This document shows, one piece after another, positions 1-8,037 of a stretch of 64,000 nucleotides of DNA (positions within the stretch are counted from its first letter, which is position 1; each line of letters starts with the position of its first letter). Where the stretch lies: assembly GCA_021156105.1 (NCBI GenBank), contig JAJNBD010000005.1, positions 1-64,000 on the forward strand, given 5' to 3'. The translations under genes were made by a program, and so were the position numbers. The stretch is from Gammaproteobacteria bacterium. GTDB taxonomy: Bacteria > Pseudomonadota > Gammaproteobacteria > CAISUE01. The notes under the pieces are model-generated. The model was not told where the DNA came from. It searched no databases and saw only the letters and a program-made list of their open reading frames with translations.

Positions 1-239
1 GCTATGCAAGGGGCTTTTTTTACCGCTTTGGTGGGCACGTCGCTAGCGCTCCTTTGCCCACCCTACAGCGCGTGCCCACCATTTTCATACCCCACAGAGA
101 ATAGACTTTCTGTGCGAAAATCATCCCAAGCGTGTTCAATTTGGGTTCGCAATGGCAGTTTTTAAACTTTCAGATTCCCCAGCGCAAAACCACCTTAACA
201 ATGATAAAATTTATTCTTTTATTTTAGCAATAAAAATTT
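1..239. repeat. Intergenic DNA with GTGGGCA/TGCCCAC repeat remnants
   Basis: No gene is seen before the first CDS. Bases about 31-90 hold inverted GTGGGCA...TGCCCACC segments around a CCCTACAGCGCG core. Similar wording recurs at about 7862-7965 and 13990-14065, so this looks like a dispersed intergenic repeat. The segment that follows (CATACC..CACAGAGA, about 87-101) also resembles the DNA after the 7.9-kb copy. A weak -10-like TAAAAT lies near 204-209, ahead of the kinase-like gene. Confidence 0.45.
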
Positions 240-1505
240 ATGCTTAGACTCGATCATTCCCCTGCTATTCCACCTAACACTGAAATTAACTATTTTCCTG
301 CAACACGAGAAAGAAGAAGTTCCTTCATAGAGATCACCGTCTCAAAAGAAGTCGCCGTAAAACTTGGCCACGCTGAACAACGCACGACTGAAGATCAACC
401 GGAAGTAAAAATCTTACTCAAAGATTCTGGCAAGCTTTTAGGTAAAGGGTCAGAATCCAGCGTGCGACTTTTCGACACAGGCACACCCCATGGTCCGCGT
501 GTCGCTGTTGCAAGCCCTTGTTCAACCATGACTTTGGACAGTCTGTTAGTCAGAGATGCCAAGTCAAAACAAAGAATGACTAATCAAGTTTATGGAAAAA
601 ATTTTGTTCAAGGCTTCTTTTACCCCAAAACTTATCGCTTAGTCATGCCTGTTTTTAACGGAATAACCTTACAGCAAGCAATGGAAAAAAATCCTAGCGT
701 GGTAAAAAAATGCTTTGTTACGCTTATCCAAGCCATTGCAAAAGCCTTGCAGTGGACACATGACCAAGGCGTCATACATGGCGACTTTAAAGAAGATAAT
801 ATTTTCCTTGGTAATGATCCAGAAACGTCACAAACTATTGCATGGTTAATTGATTTTGGCTTTGCCCAACAAGTTGGCAAAAAAGTTGAAAAATTTGCCA
901 ATATTGTTTATTGGCCACCGGAAAAAATCACCAAACTTGAGGAAATATTATTGGCAGAAACCTCGCAAGATATTTTTGGGTTAGCTTATATGATTCAACG
1001 TCTATTAAAAAGCTTTAAAATTGAAAGCGACAAGACTATCTTTCATGATTGGTGTAAGGCTGCCCAACAAGATGATCCAAGCCTTCGACCTTGCTTGCAA
1101 CCCCTAATTGATGCCACCGCTGATTATTTAGCTCAAGAAAAATCACTCTATTCCTTAAAAGGATCTTTAAAAGAATTAGTTAAAAACATTGCTCACGAAA
1201 TAAGCTTAGCACCACTAGAATCTATAACGATCTTCCATTTTCGTTTGTTATTTTTTAAAAGCTTAGATCAATATTTTTCGCAGATGAGTATTGGCTTGAA
1301 AGACTTAGCTTGCGATAAAAAAAGCATCCAAGCTCAAACGCTTTATTTAATTGGCAAAAACATCAGCAAACTTACACCAAATTTAAAAAAATTCATTGAA
1401 GTACGCAATAAAAACCAACTGTGCACGTTTATAGATAACGATCTTGATCGTCTACTAGGTCCAGCCCCAGATGAATTACAGCCAACGCCTAAACATAAAG
1501 CTTAA
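240..1505 (+). CDS. Protein kinase-like protein, possible secreted effector
   Basis: A 421-residue protein with a recognisable eukaryotic-type kinase fold. A glycine-loop-like LGKGSESSV lies at residues 67-75, a catalytic loop HGDFKEDN at 180-187 and a metal-binding IDFGFA at 204-209. The catalytic Asp (D182), Asn (N187) and DFG Asp (D205) are present. The position where the beta-3 VAxK lysine is expected reads VAVAS (88-92), so ATP anchoring is altered or another residue substitutes. There is no signal peptide and no membrane span. About 180 residues after the kinase lobe match nothing I recognise. The ATG has no clear Shine-Dalgarno. Legionellales secrete kinase-like effectors, so this is a plausible one; a cytosolic aminoglycoside-phosphotransferase-like or Ser/Thr kinase role is the alternative. 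The following riboswitch-lysP unit is unrelated. Confidence 0.65.
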   Translation: MLRLDHSPAIPPNTEINYFPATRERRSSFIEITVSKEVAVKLGHAEQRTTEDQPEVKILLKDSGKLLGKGSESSVRLFDTGTPHGPRVAVASPCSTMTLDSLLVRDAKSKQRMTNQVYGKNFVQGFFYPKTYRLVMPVFNGITLQQAMEKNPSVVKKCFVTLIQAIAKALQWTHDQGVIHGDFKEDNIFLGNDPETSQTIAWLIDFGFAQQVGKKVEKFANIVYWPPEKITKLEEILLAETSQDIFGLAYMIQRLLKSFKIESDKTIFHDWCKAAQQDDPSLRPCLQPLIDATADYLAQEKSLYSLKGSLKELVKNIAHEISLAPLESITIFHFRLLFFKSLDQYFSQMSIGLKDLACDKKSIQAQTLYLIGKNISKLTPNLKKFIEVRNKNQLCTFIDNDLDRLLGPAPDELQPTPKHKA

Positions 1506-1749
1506 ATAAGCTTTAGCAGTAAAAAATAAAATATAAAAATTAGCGCGGGCTTACAACCGTGCCAAACCGGCATTTATCAACTCCGGGCTCGCTGCACGAT
1601 CGCGGCTCTGATTGCAAATGCAGTCCTTTTAAAAAACTCCTTTCCAGCAGCGATAGCGTGATTTTTGCTCCCTGCAACGCTTTAATACGCACCGCGTAAA
1701 AATCATAATTAAGACAACAGATAAAAAATTTTGTTCTTAGGGGAGAAAA
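1506..1749. other. Intergenic region with no gene seen
   Basis: About 245 bases between the kinase-like gene and the lysP promoter. I see no ORF with a ribosome site and no convincing terminator. GC-rich patches (about 1550-1700) suggest remnants of a dispersed repeat or decayed gene but match nothing I can name. Confidence 0.4.
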
Positions 1750-1778
1750 TTGACAATTTAAGCAAAATCTTTTACCTT
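1750..1778 (+). promoter_or_regulatory. Probable promoter of the lysine riboswitch-lysP transcript
   Basis: A perfect -35 TTGACA (1750-1755) is followed after 17 bp by a weak -10 TACCTT (1773-1778). The predicted transcript start near 1785 coincides with the 5' edge of the riboswitch aptamer. The match is from inspection only. Confidence 0.5.
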
Positions 1779-1785
1779 AGGCTTT

Positions 1786-1955
1786 CAGCAGAAGAGGTGC
1801 GGATTCTGAGTAACTTGCCTGAGGCAGCCAAATGCCGGTGACAGCAAGCTAGGCAGTTCCCGCCGAAATTTAAAGAAATTTGGTTTTCTTTAAGTTGGAA
1901 TTAAAATTGCTAAGGTTTTAATTCTGTCACGATGATCGTGGAGCGCTTCTGAGAA
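1786..1955 (+). ncRNA. Lysine riboswitch (L box)
   Basis: The leader carries the hallmark blocks of the lysine aptamer in order: AGAGGTGCG at about 1793-1801, AGTAACTTGCC with GGTGAC, then CGCCGAAATTTAA at 1861-1873, CTGTCACGATGATCGTGG at about 1924-1941, and GAGCGCTTCTG closing the element. P1 forms between CAGAAG (1789-1794) and CTTCTG (1946-1951). Lysine riboswitches repress lysine biosynthesis or uptake genes when lysine is bound. Here the element stands about 90 bases before a lysine-permease-type gene, which supports both calls. No strong terminator is visible after P1, so control may be at translation initiation. Confidence 0.9.
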
Positions 1956-2042
1956 ATGCCTTGCTTTTTCTTTTCGCATTTTTCGCCCTCTTATCCTCGT
2001 GCTTTTGCTATTTAATTAAAACGGTAATAACGAGAATAAACT

Positions 2043-3470
2043 ATGTCAGAAAGCACTTTGCGACGCCATTTAAGTTCACGCCATATCATCATGATTGCCA
2101 TTGGCGGATCTATTGGAACCGGGATATTTTTTGCAAGTGGCAATGCCATACACACAGCAGGCCCGGGCGGCGCGATTCTTGCTTACCTTCTCATTGCCAT
2201 TATGGTTTATTTTTTAATGACCAGCCTTGGGGAAATGTCCGCACTGCTTCCTAATACTGGCTCTTTTTGTGATTACAGTACACGCTTTGTGGAGCCAGCC
2301 TTTGGTTTTGCGATGTCTTATAACTATTGGTTTAACTGGGCAATTACTGTCGCCGTTGATCTTTCTTCCGCTTCCTTTGTGATGAGCTATTGGTTCCCCC
2401 ATGTCTCTTTTATAGTTTGGAGTTTATTATTTTTTGCCATGGTCATCGGTTTAAATATCTTAACCGTCAAAAGCTATGGTGAATCGCAGTATTGGTTGTC
2501 AATTATTAAAGTTATTACTGTCATATTATTTCTTATCGTTGGCACACTAATCATTTTTGGCGCTTTTCACCATACGCCCATTGATCTGAAAAACTGGAGG
2601 ATTGGCGACGCCCCATTTCATAATGGCTGGACAGGCTTTGCAGCAGTATTATTGGTCGCAGGATTTTCCTTTCAAGGCACAGAATTATTTGGGGTGACCG
2701 CTGGCGAGGCACATGATCCACACTTGAGCATCCCTAAAGCGGTACGAAGTGTATTTTGGCGTATTTTAATTTTCTATATTGGCGCTATAGCAATCATTAG
2801 CTTTATTATTCCTTATACGGATCCTTCGTTAGTGAATACAGATACCAACAATCTTGCCTTGAGTCCTTTTACTATTATATTTAGACAAGCTGGATTGCAA
2901 TTTGCAGCAAGTCTAGTAAACCTCGTCATCCTCTCGGCTGTGCTTTCAGCTTGTACAGCAAGCATGTATACAGCTACGCGTATCCTTTGGCACACGGCTA
3001 CAGAAGGTAATGCGCCTCGTATTTTTAGCAAACTCACCTCTCATGGCATTCCTTTAAATGCTTTAATTGCGACTGCAGCAATTGGTTCCCTGGTATTTTT
3101 ATCTTCGTTTTTTGGTAATGGCAAAGTTTTTATTTGGCTGATTAATATTTCTAGCTTGTCTGGTTTTATTGCTTGGATTGGCATTGCCATTTGTCATTAT
3201 CGTTTTCGCCGCGCTTATCTTGCGCAAGGAAAAAGTCTTCAAGATCTTCCTTATCAATCAAAATACTTTCCTTTTGCCCCTTTATTTGCGCTAGGGCTTT
3301 GCTTAGCCATTTTGCTTGGTCAGCAATTTGTAATGCCAATTCAGCACCCTTTTAACTGGGGTGGCTTTATTGGAACTTATATAGGCATTCCTATTTTTCT
3401 TATCTTATATGTTGGTTATAAATATTATAAAAAAAGTAAGTTAATTCCTTTAACAGCATGCCAGTTTTAA
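2043..3470 (+). CDS. lysP: Lysine-specific permease (APC family)
   Basis: A 475-residue amino-acid/polyamine/organocation transporter with about 12 membrane helices. The N-terminus has the family's substrate-binding loop GGSIGTGIF (residues 21-29). The segment FQGTELFGVTAGEAHDP followed by WRILIFYIGAIAIISFIIPYTDPSL (roughly residues 209-265) closely resembles E. coli LysP. It would import lysine by proton symport across the inner membrane. The lysine riboswitch directly upstream independently points to lysine as substrate, so lysine excess should shut uptake down. A hairpin terminator follows at once, so the gene is probably monocistronic. Length is close to other LysP proteins. Confidence 0.88.
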   Translation: MSESTLRRHLSSRHIIMIAIGGSIGTGIFFASGNAIHTAGPGGAILAYLLIAIMVYFLMTSLGEMSALLPNTGSFCDYSTRFVEPAFGFAMSYNYWFNWAITVAVDLSSASFVMSYWFPHVSFIVWSLLFFAMVIGLNILTVKSYGESQYWLSIIKVITVILFLIVGTLIIFGAFHHTPIDLKNWRIGDAPFHNGWTGFAAVLLVAGFSFQGTELFGVTAGEAHDPHLSIPKAVRSVFWRILIFYIGAIAIISFIIPYTDPSLVNTDTNNLALSPFTIIFRQAGLQFAASLVNLVILSAVLSACTASMYTATRILWHTATEGNAPRIFSKLTSHGIPLNALIATAAIGSLVFLSSFFGNGKVFIWLINISSLSGFIAWIGIAICHYRFRRAYLAQGKSLQDLPYQSKYFPFAPLFALGLCLAILLGQQFVMPIQHPFNWGGFIGTYIGIPIFLILYVGYKYYKKSKLIPLTACQF

Positions 3471-3478
3471 AAAACGCT

Positions 3479-3508
3479 AGCGACAAGTCACGGCTTGTCG
3501 CTATTTTG
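3479..3508 (+). terminator. Rho-independent terminator after lysP
   Basis: A 9-bp stem AGCGACAAG/CTTGTCGCT (3479-3487 with 3494-3502) around a TCACGG loop, followed by ATTTT, begins 8 bases after the lysP stop codon. Confidence 0.7.
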
Positions 3509-3596
3509 CCAAAAATCCACCTCTTTCCTGAAAGTCACTAGACAAGCCTGTAGTGCCCAGTGATAATGGCTATTATTTGCTTAGAAATCACTTATT

Positions 3597-4811
3597 ATGA
3601 TGACCACCACCCAGCGCCACGAATTTTTTGTGATTGCTTCAATGTTTTTATTAGCATCTCTGACACCTTTCACCCTGGATGGTTATACACCTTCTTTGCC
3701 AAGCATTGCGCTTGTTTTCCACGCGAATGAAGGTTTAGTCCAATTAACCATGAGTTTATTTTTATTAGGTAGTGCCTTAACGCAATTGATCTATGGCCCT
3801 CTTTCTGATCGTTTTGGCCGCAAAAAAATCATTCTTATTGGTATTTCACTTTGCTTATTTGGCAGCATTTTGTGCACATTATCCAAAACTATTCTTTGGC
3901 TTATCACCGCTCGTTTCATCCAAGGTGCGGGAACTGGCGCTGCAAATTCTTTATTTCGCGCCGTGATGCGCGACGTTTTCGGGGGAAACAGGATGGCGCA
4001 AGTCGCTTCCTATTTAGGGATGGCTTTTACGGTAGTATTAGCTGCGGCGCCTGTTTTAGGTGGCTATTTCCAAGTACACTTTGGCTGGCGGGCGAGCTTT
4101 ATTTTTATGGCGGCTCTTTCTGCTTTTGATTTAATAATTATTGCACGCTTTCTACCTGAAACAAATGGCAATTTAAGTGCCGACTCTACAAGACTTTCTG
4201 TGATTGGCAAAACTTACTATAGCTTATTAAGTCACCGTAATTTTGTCGCTTATACGCTCTGTTCTACCATCGCATTTGCAAGCCTTATGACTTACTACGC
4301 AATTGGGCCTTTTTTACTACAAAATGACTTAAAATTTACCCCTATACAATTTGGATATATGAGTATATTAATTGCGGGGACAACAACAATAGGCCAATTT
4401 ATTAATGCCAAACTTGTGCTTGAATATGGCACAGAAAAGATGCTGCGTGTTGGTGTTTATCTTATGCTCCTTAGTGGCATTAGCATGGTGGCCATTTTCT
4501 TTTTAGGTATTTTTAGTAAAATTGCCATCATTTTGCCTGTGCTACTAATTAGCACTGCTGCTGGTTTTGTTTTTTCAAATGCCATGGCCGGCGCGTTTTA
4601 CCCATTTCCCCACATAGCAGGTATGGCTGGTGCAATGTATGGTAGTTTGCAAATTTTAGGCAGTGGAGCTTCTACACTCATTGCCTCTTCATTCTTGCCA
4701 TCACAAGCAAGTTTAGCTTTTACCGAATTAGCTCTTGCATTATGCGCTTTAGGGATGGTCAAACAAATCAATCCTCACCAACCGCTCGCTCATGCTCGCG
4801 GCGCTGATTAA
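3597..4811 (+). CDS. Bcr/CflA-type MFS multidrug exporter
   Basis: A 404-residue major facilitator protein with 12 predicted helices. The helix-1 motif LDGYTPSLPSIA (28-39), the loop-2/3 motif A GPLSDRFGRKK (67-77) and FIQGAGTGAANSLFRAVMRDVF are typical of the drug:H+ antiporter-1, Bcr/CflA subgroup. It should expel small toxic compounds (chloramphenicol, bicyclomycin-like) using proton influx; the substrate cannot be read from sequence. The start has two adjacent ATG codons and no strong Shine-Dalgarno. It stands alone between terminator-like hairpins. Confidence 0.85.
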   Translation: MMTTTQRHEFFVIASMFLLASLTPFTLDGYTPSLPSIALVFHANEGLVQLTMSLFLLGSALTQLIYGPLSDRFGRKKIILIGISLCLFGSILCTLSKTILWLITARFIQGAGTGAANSLFRAVMRDVFGGNRMAQVASYLGMAFTVVLAAAPVLGGYFQVHFGWRASFIFMAALSAFDLIIIARFLPETNGNLSADSTRLSVIGKTYYSLLSHRNFVAYTLCSTIAFASLMTYYAIGPFLLQNDLKFTPIQFGYMSILIAGTTTIGQFINAKLVLEYGTEKMLRVGVYLMLLSGISMVAIFFLGIFSKIAIILPVLLISTAAGFVFSNAMAGAFYPFPHIAGMAGAMYGSLQILGSGASTLIASSFLPSQASLAFTELALALCALGMVKQINPHQPLAHARGAD

Positions 4812-4857
4812 AAAAGCAATTAATTATCATTCGCTTTTTTTCAAGGCAATTTAGGCA

Positions 4858-4866
4858 TGATATAAT
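4858..4866 (+). promoter_or_regulatory. Probable -10 region of the oxygenase gene
   Basis: GATATAATG contains a perfect TATAAT about 43 bases upstream of the start codon used below. The -35 is not clear. Confidence 0.5.
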
Positions 4867-4906
4867 GCCTGCGCTTTTCATTTAACAACCATCTTTGGAG
4901 ATCTTC

Positions 4907-5758
4907 ATGTCTTTTGATTTGCTCACGGTTGATTTCACATCCCCTAATGCCGGCAAAGAATTTACTCACTCTCTTCACCACACTGGCTTTGCTGTGATTA
5001 AAAATCACCCTCTGCCCGCTGATTTAGTTGAAGAAGTTTATGCTAACTGCCAAAATTTCTTTGGCCAGCCAGAAGAATACAAACGCCGCTATATTCGTCA
5101 TGATGTACCAAACCGTGGCTATTTTCCTCCACTTTCTGAAAACGCTAAATATTCTAATGTTAAAGATTTAAAAGAGTTTTACCACTATTTTAATGATCCT
5201 GAATATTTACCCAAAGAATTTGGTCAAAATTTGCAAAAGCTTTACCAAGAAATGCATGCCATTGCCAGCAAAGCACTATCTTGGATTGAAGATAACTTAC
5301 CCGCCCATCTTCGTGAAGCGCTGTGCATGCCACTCAAAGATATGATTGTTAATTCAGATCGTACGTTGATTCGATTAATTCATTACCCACCTTTGACTGG
5401 CAATGAAGAAGAAAATGCTGTGCGTGCTGCAGCCCATGAAGATATTGGCATGTTAACTTTTTTACCTGCGGCAACCGCAAAAGGTTTACAAGTGAAGGAT
5501 AGTCAAGGAAATTGGCATGAAGTGCCCTGTGATCACGGTACGATTGCCGTTAATACAGGTGATACTTTAACGGCTATCACCCAAGGCTATTTGCCCGCGA
5601 CAACTCACTGCGTGGTTAACCCAGATCCAGAAATGGCAAAAACCTCTCGCTTTTCTATGCCATTATTTTTACATCCGCAAGATGACGTACGCTTACCCGA
5701 TGGAAGGACTGCCAAAGACTATCTAATGCAGCGCTTAAAAGAAATTGGATTAGCTTAA
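4907..5758 (+). CDS. 2-oxoglutarate/Fe(II)-dependent oxygenase, isopenicillin-N-synthase family
   Basis: A 283-residue non-haem iron oxygenase. The iron triad is visible: H177-x-D179 in AAHEDIGM and distal H234 in TTHCVVNP. R248-x-S250 (RFS), which binds the 2-oxoglutarate carboxylate, follows. The N-terminal DIOX_N region (residues about 2-110) includes FAVIKNHPLP and GYFPP. These enzymes hydroxylate, desaturate or cyclise small molecules; the substrate is unknown. The reading frame extends upstream to a TTG at 4895, but that overlaps the Shine-Dalgarno TTGGAG, so ATG 4907 is preferred. It ends tail-to-tail, 1 base from the stop of the opposing gene, with no room for a terminator between them. 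Confidence 0.85.
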   Translation: MSFDLLTVDFTSPNAGKEFTHSLHHTGFAVIKNHPLPADLVEEVYANCQNFFGQPEEYKRRYIRHDVPNRGYFPPLSENAKYSNVKDLKEFYHYFNDPEYLPKEFGQNLQKLYQEMHAIASKALSWIEDNLPAHLREALCMPLKDMIVNSDRTLIRLIHYPPLTGNEEENAVRAAAHEDIGMLTFLPAATAKGLQVKDSQGNWHEVPCDHGTIAVNTGDTLTAITQGYLPATTHCVVNPDPEMAKTSRFSMPLFLHPQDDVRLPDGRTAKDYLMQRLKEIGLA

Positions 5759-5759
5759 A

Positions 5760-7634
5760 CTATTGATGACGAGGAGAGCTGCGGTCGTCGGGAACTGTAA
5801 TCGACGGCAGCTGCTGCTCTTTAAACGAACCATCTTCTGCTAATGGTCTAGAAGTAGCAAAAAAGCTGCCTAGCATAGCGTGACAGTGTGCTTCCATATC
5901 TTTCGCTCCTGCAGCTGTTTCAGCGGCTAGCCCCATTCTTTCAGCCTCTGTTGGAAGAACCGACTCCTCACTCATGCCTTGCTGGTGCTTAACTGCTAAC
6001 CCTCTCTGCGTCCCGAAGAAAGAAAATATTGATGCAACAAAAGAGGAGGATACGTCCCCTGGGAAAATCCGGTTTGCTTTTAGCGCTTGCAGTCGTTCCA
6101 TTACAAGAAAATAATACTCAGTTTCTTCTCTCCTTGCCCTTACTTCTGCTACTCTTGCTTCAGCTTCCATTCTCTTTGCCTCAGCCTCTGCTCTTCTTGC
6201 CGCTGCCTCTAATTGTCGGTGCAGAGTCTCTTTCTCTTTTTGACGAAACTCTTCATCTGATAACGGTGAAACAGAGCGAGAGCCGCTTGTGCTCTTACTA
6301 TCACTATGTTTGCGTTTATGCTCTAAGGGAAAAGCCGCACCAGCCTGCGAGCCAGATACAGTTAACGAAATGCTATCGCTGTTGGATTCTTTTGCCTCTT
6401 CGATTTTTTTCACATCAATATTAATAAAGTAATTTGAAACAGAAGAGGGTAACCAAGGAAAAACAAACCCGTCAATGACCTCTTTATCTGGCTTGATACC
6501 TAATAATTCTTCGCCGTAAGATTCGAGAAACATTCTTAAGGTTGGCGCCAATGCCTCTTGGAAGAGTGCGCCACGACTTTGACCCTGCATTTCAAAGCTT
6601 TCACCATGTGCCCAAGGGTGTATTGCAGGCCCCATGCATAAACCAATGACAATCATTTCTTCCACAAGATACCGAGTGACGGTTTCCAAACATGCCTTAA
6701 GTGCCGGTTCAGATTCAGACACCCACCCATTCATTGTCTGAGGTAATTGAGCCTGCCAATAATTTAATGTCGCAGTAATATAAGCTTGCTCATCCTCTTC
6801 TTTTAGATATGAAGCTGGCAATCCCCTTAGGTATTTTGTGTCTATTTTAGTTTTATTTTCAAGTAAAATTTTTTGATAATTTTTAAATAAGCCTTTTACA
6901 TTGAACAATATCGCTTTATACAAAGCCTCAGGAACCCTTGGAGGATCACTCCTTAATAACTCGGTGATGTTTCCAACAAATAAATCAATACACGCTCTTA
7001 AAGAAGAACCTCCACCTAAAGAAAGGCTTTTGTTACGAATCAAAGCCTCCCAATTAAAGAAGCTGACTTGTAATCCATCTTCAGCTGGTACTGCTAACTT
7101 TACCCCAAGTACATCTGAGGGAATTTTTACATTTGGGCAACACAACTGTGAACTTTCAAGCGCTTTCGCAATGGTATTATTACGATACGTAGGTTCAAGA
7201 TGAGTAAGCATATCGGATCTAGAAAGCTGAACTGGCGTAAAACTACCATCAAGCGCATGAATAAAGTTAATTAAGCCATCTAAATTAATAAGCTGCAAAC
7301 CTAGAGAATCAACGATAACGAGCTTCTTGCATCCTACTTTCTGAGCGGCCTCTTGAATAGTAGCAAATTGAGCCTGCAAAGGCATTATACGGCTATAATC
7401 AGGATTATTAACAGGAATAGTCGGAGAAATTTCTTTATTAAATACCTTGAGCGCCCAAGCTGGCATCTTGTCCAGCGTACCTGGATCTTTTAAAGATATG
7501 TTTACAATCGTGCAAAGTGGCACAAATAGCTCATCGCGATTTGTTAGCGAATTTAGGTCAAGGCTCGCCACATATCCGGCAGGCCGTGGCGATGTTTGCC
7601 GTATTTGCGAAGATTGTTTACCTTGTTTACCCAT
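5760..7634 (-). CDS. Unknown 624-residue protein with C-terminal coiled coil, effector-like
   Basis: I do not recognise this protein. Residues 1-420 look globular and soluble with no catalytic motif I can name. A low-complexity Ser-rich stretch (about 425-460) contains the basic run EHKRKHSDSK, resembling a nuclear localisation signal. Next comes a strongly charged Ala/Glu/Arg heptad region (EKETLHRQLEAAARRAEAEA and on, about 465-515), predicted as a coiled coil. The last about 100 residues are mixed and end with polar residues. There is no signal peptide or membrane span. Modular build, coiled coil and linker are typical of type IV secretion substrates in Legionellales, but nothing here proves secretion. 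A short AGGT lies upstream of the ATG. Confidence 0.6.
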   Translation of the reverse strand: MGKQGKQSSQIRQTSPRPAGYVASLDLNSLTNRDELFVPLCTIVNISLKDPGTLDKMPAWALKVFNKEISPTIPVNNPDYSRIMPLQAQFATIQEAAQKVGCKKLVIVDSLGLQLINLDGLINFIHALDGSFTPVQLSRSDMLTHLEPTYRNNTIAKALESSQLCCPNVKIPSDVLGVKLAVPAEDGLQVSFFNWEALIRNKSLSLGGGSSLRACIDLFVGNITELLRSDPPRVPEALYKAILFNVKGLFKNYQKILLENKTKIDTKYLRGLPASYLKEEDEQAYITATLNYWQAQLPQTMNGWVSESEPALKACLETVTRYLVEEMIVIGLCMGPAIHPWAHGESFEMQGQSRGALFQEALAPTLRMFLESYGEELLGIKPDKEVIDGFVFPWLPSSVSNYFINIDVKKIEEAKESNSDSISLTVSGSQAGAAFPLEHKRKHSDSKSTSGSRSVSPLSDEEFRQKEKETLHRQLEAAARRAEAEAKRMEAEARVAEVRARREETEYYFLVMERLQALKANRIFPGDVSSSFVASIFSFFGTQRGLAVKHQQGMSEESVLPTEAERMGLAAETAAGAKDMEAHCHAMLGSFFATSRPLAEDGSFKEQQLPSITVPDDRSSPRHQ

Positions 7635-8037
7635 ATGTGTTTTACCTATTTATTGTACTCTAAAACACTAAATGCTATTAGCTGCGAAAAGAAAGAAATT
7701 AATAATCCCCTATTCTTATTCTACTCCTTGTTTTTCCAATGCGAAAGATCTTTTTTTAAAAAGTCTCTGCTTCGTTTTTTCGATTACATTATAATGAAAA
7801 ATACTTAAGAAAAGCTTAAAAGACTCTAAAGCTTTATACTCTTTTCTGCAGGGTATAAAATGGCGGGCACGCGCTGTAGGGCGGGTAAAATCATGCTAAC
7901 GACGTACCCGCCAAAGCGATGAAATAAGGCATCTTGCCTAACGTTTTGTCCACCCTACAATAAATTTCATATCGTACAGAGATGCTCATTTTCTGCAGCA
8001 GTGACCATAAACCTTGTACCGTATAAAATAAAATTTA
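7635..8037. repeat. Intergenic region with dispersed repeat
   Basis: No gene is supported in these 403 bases. At about 7862-7965 lies a block of GGCGGGCACGCGCTGTAGGG, a later TACCCGCC and a closing GTCCACCCTACAA. It resembles the window-start repeat and that at about 14 kb. The DNA before it (7650-7860) is AT-rich and could hold the promoter of the 624-residue gene. Nothing looks like a terminator for the kinase to the right. Confidence 0.45.

Noticed and set aside
1961..2254. 97-codon frame overlapping the start of lysP
   Set aside because: Begins just after the riboswitch without a ribosome site and runs in a different frame over conserved lysP sequence.
6029..6424. 131-codon plus-strand frame opposite the 624-residue gene
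   Set aside because: It is the antisense of the Ala/Glu/Arg-rich coiled coil; the low-complexity Leu/Pro product and lack of a ribosome site mark it as a shadow.
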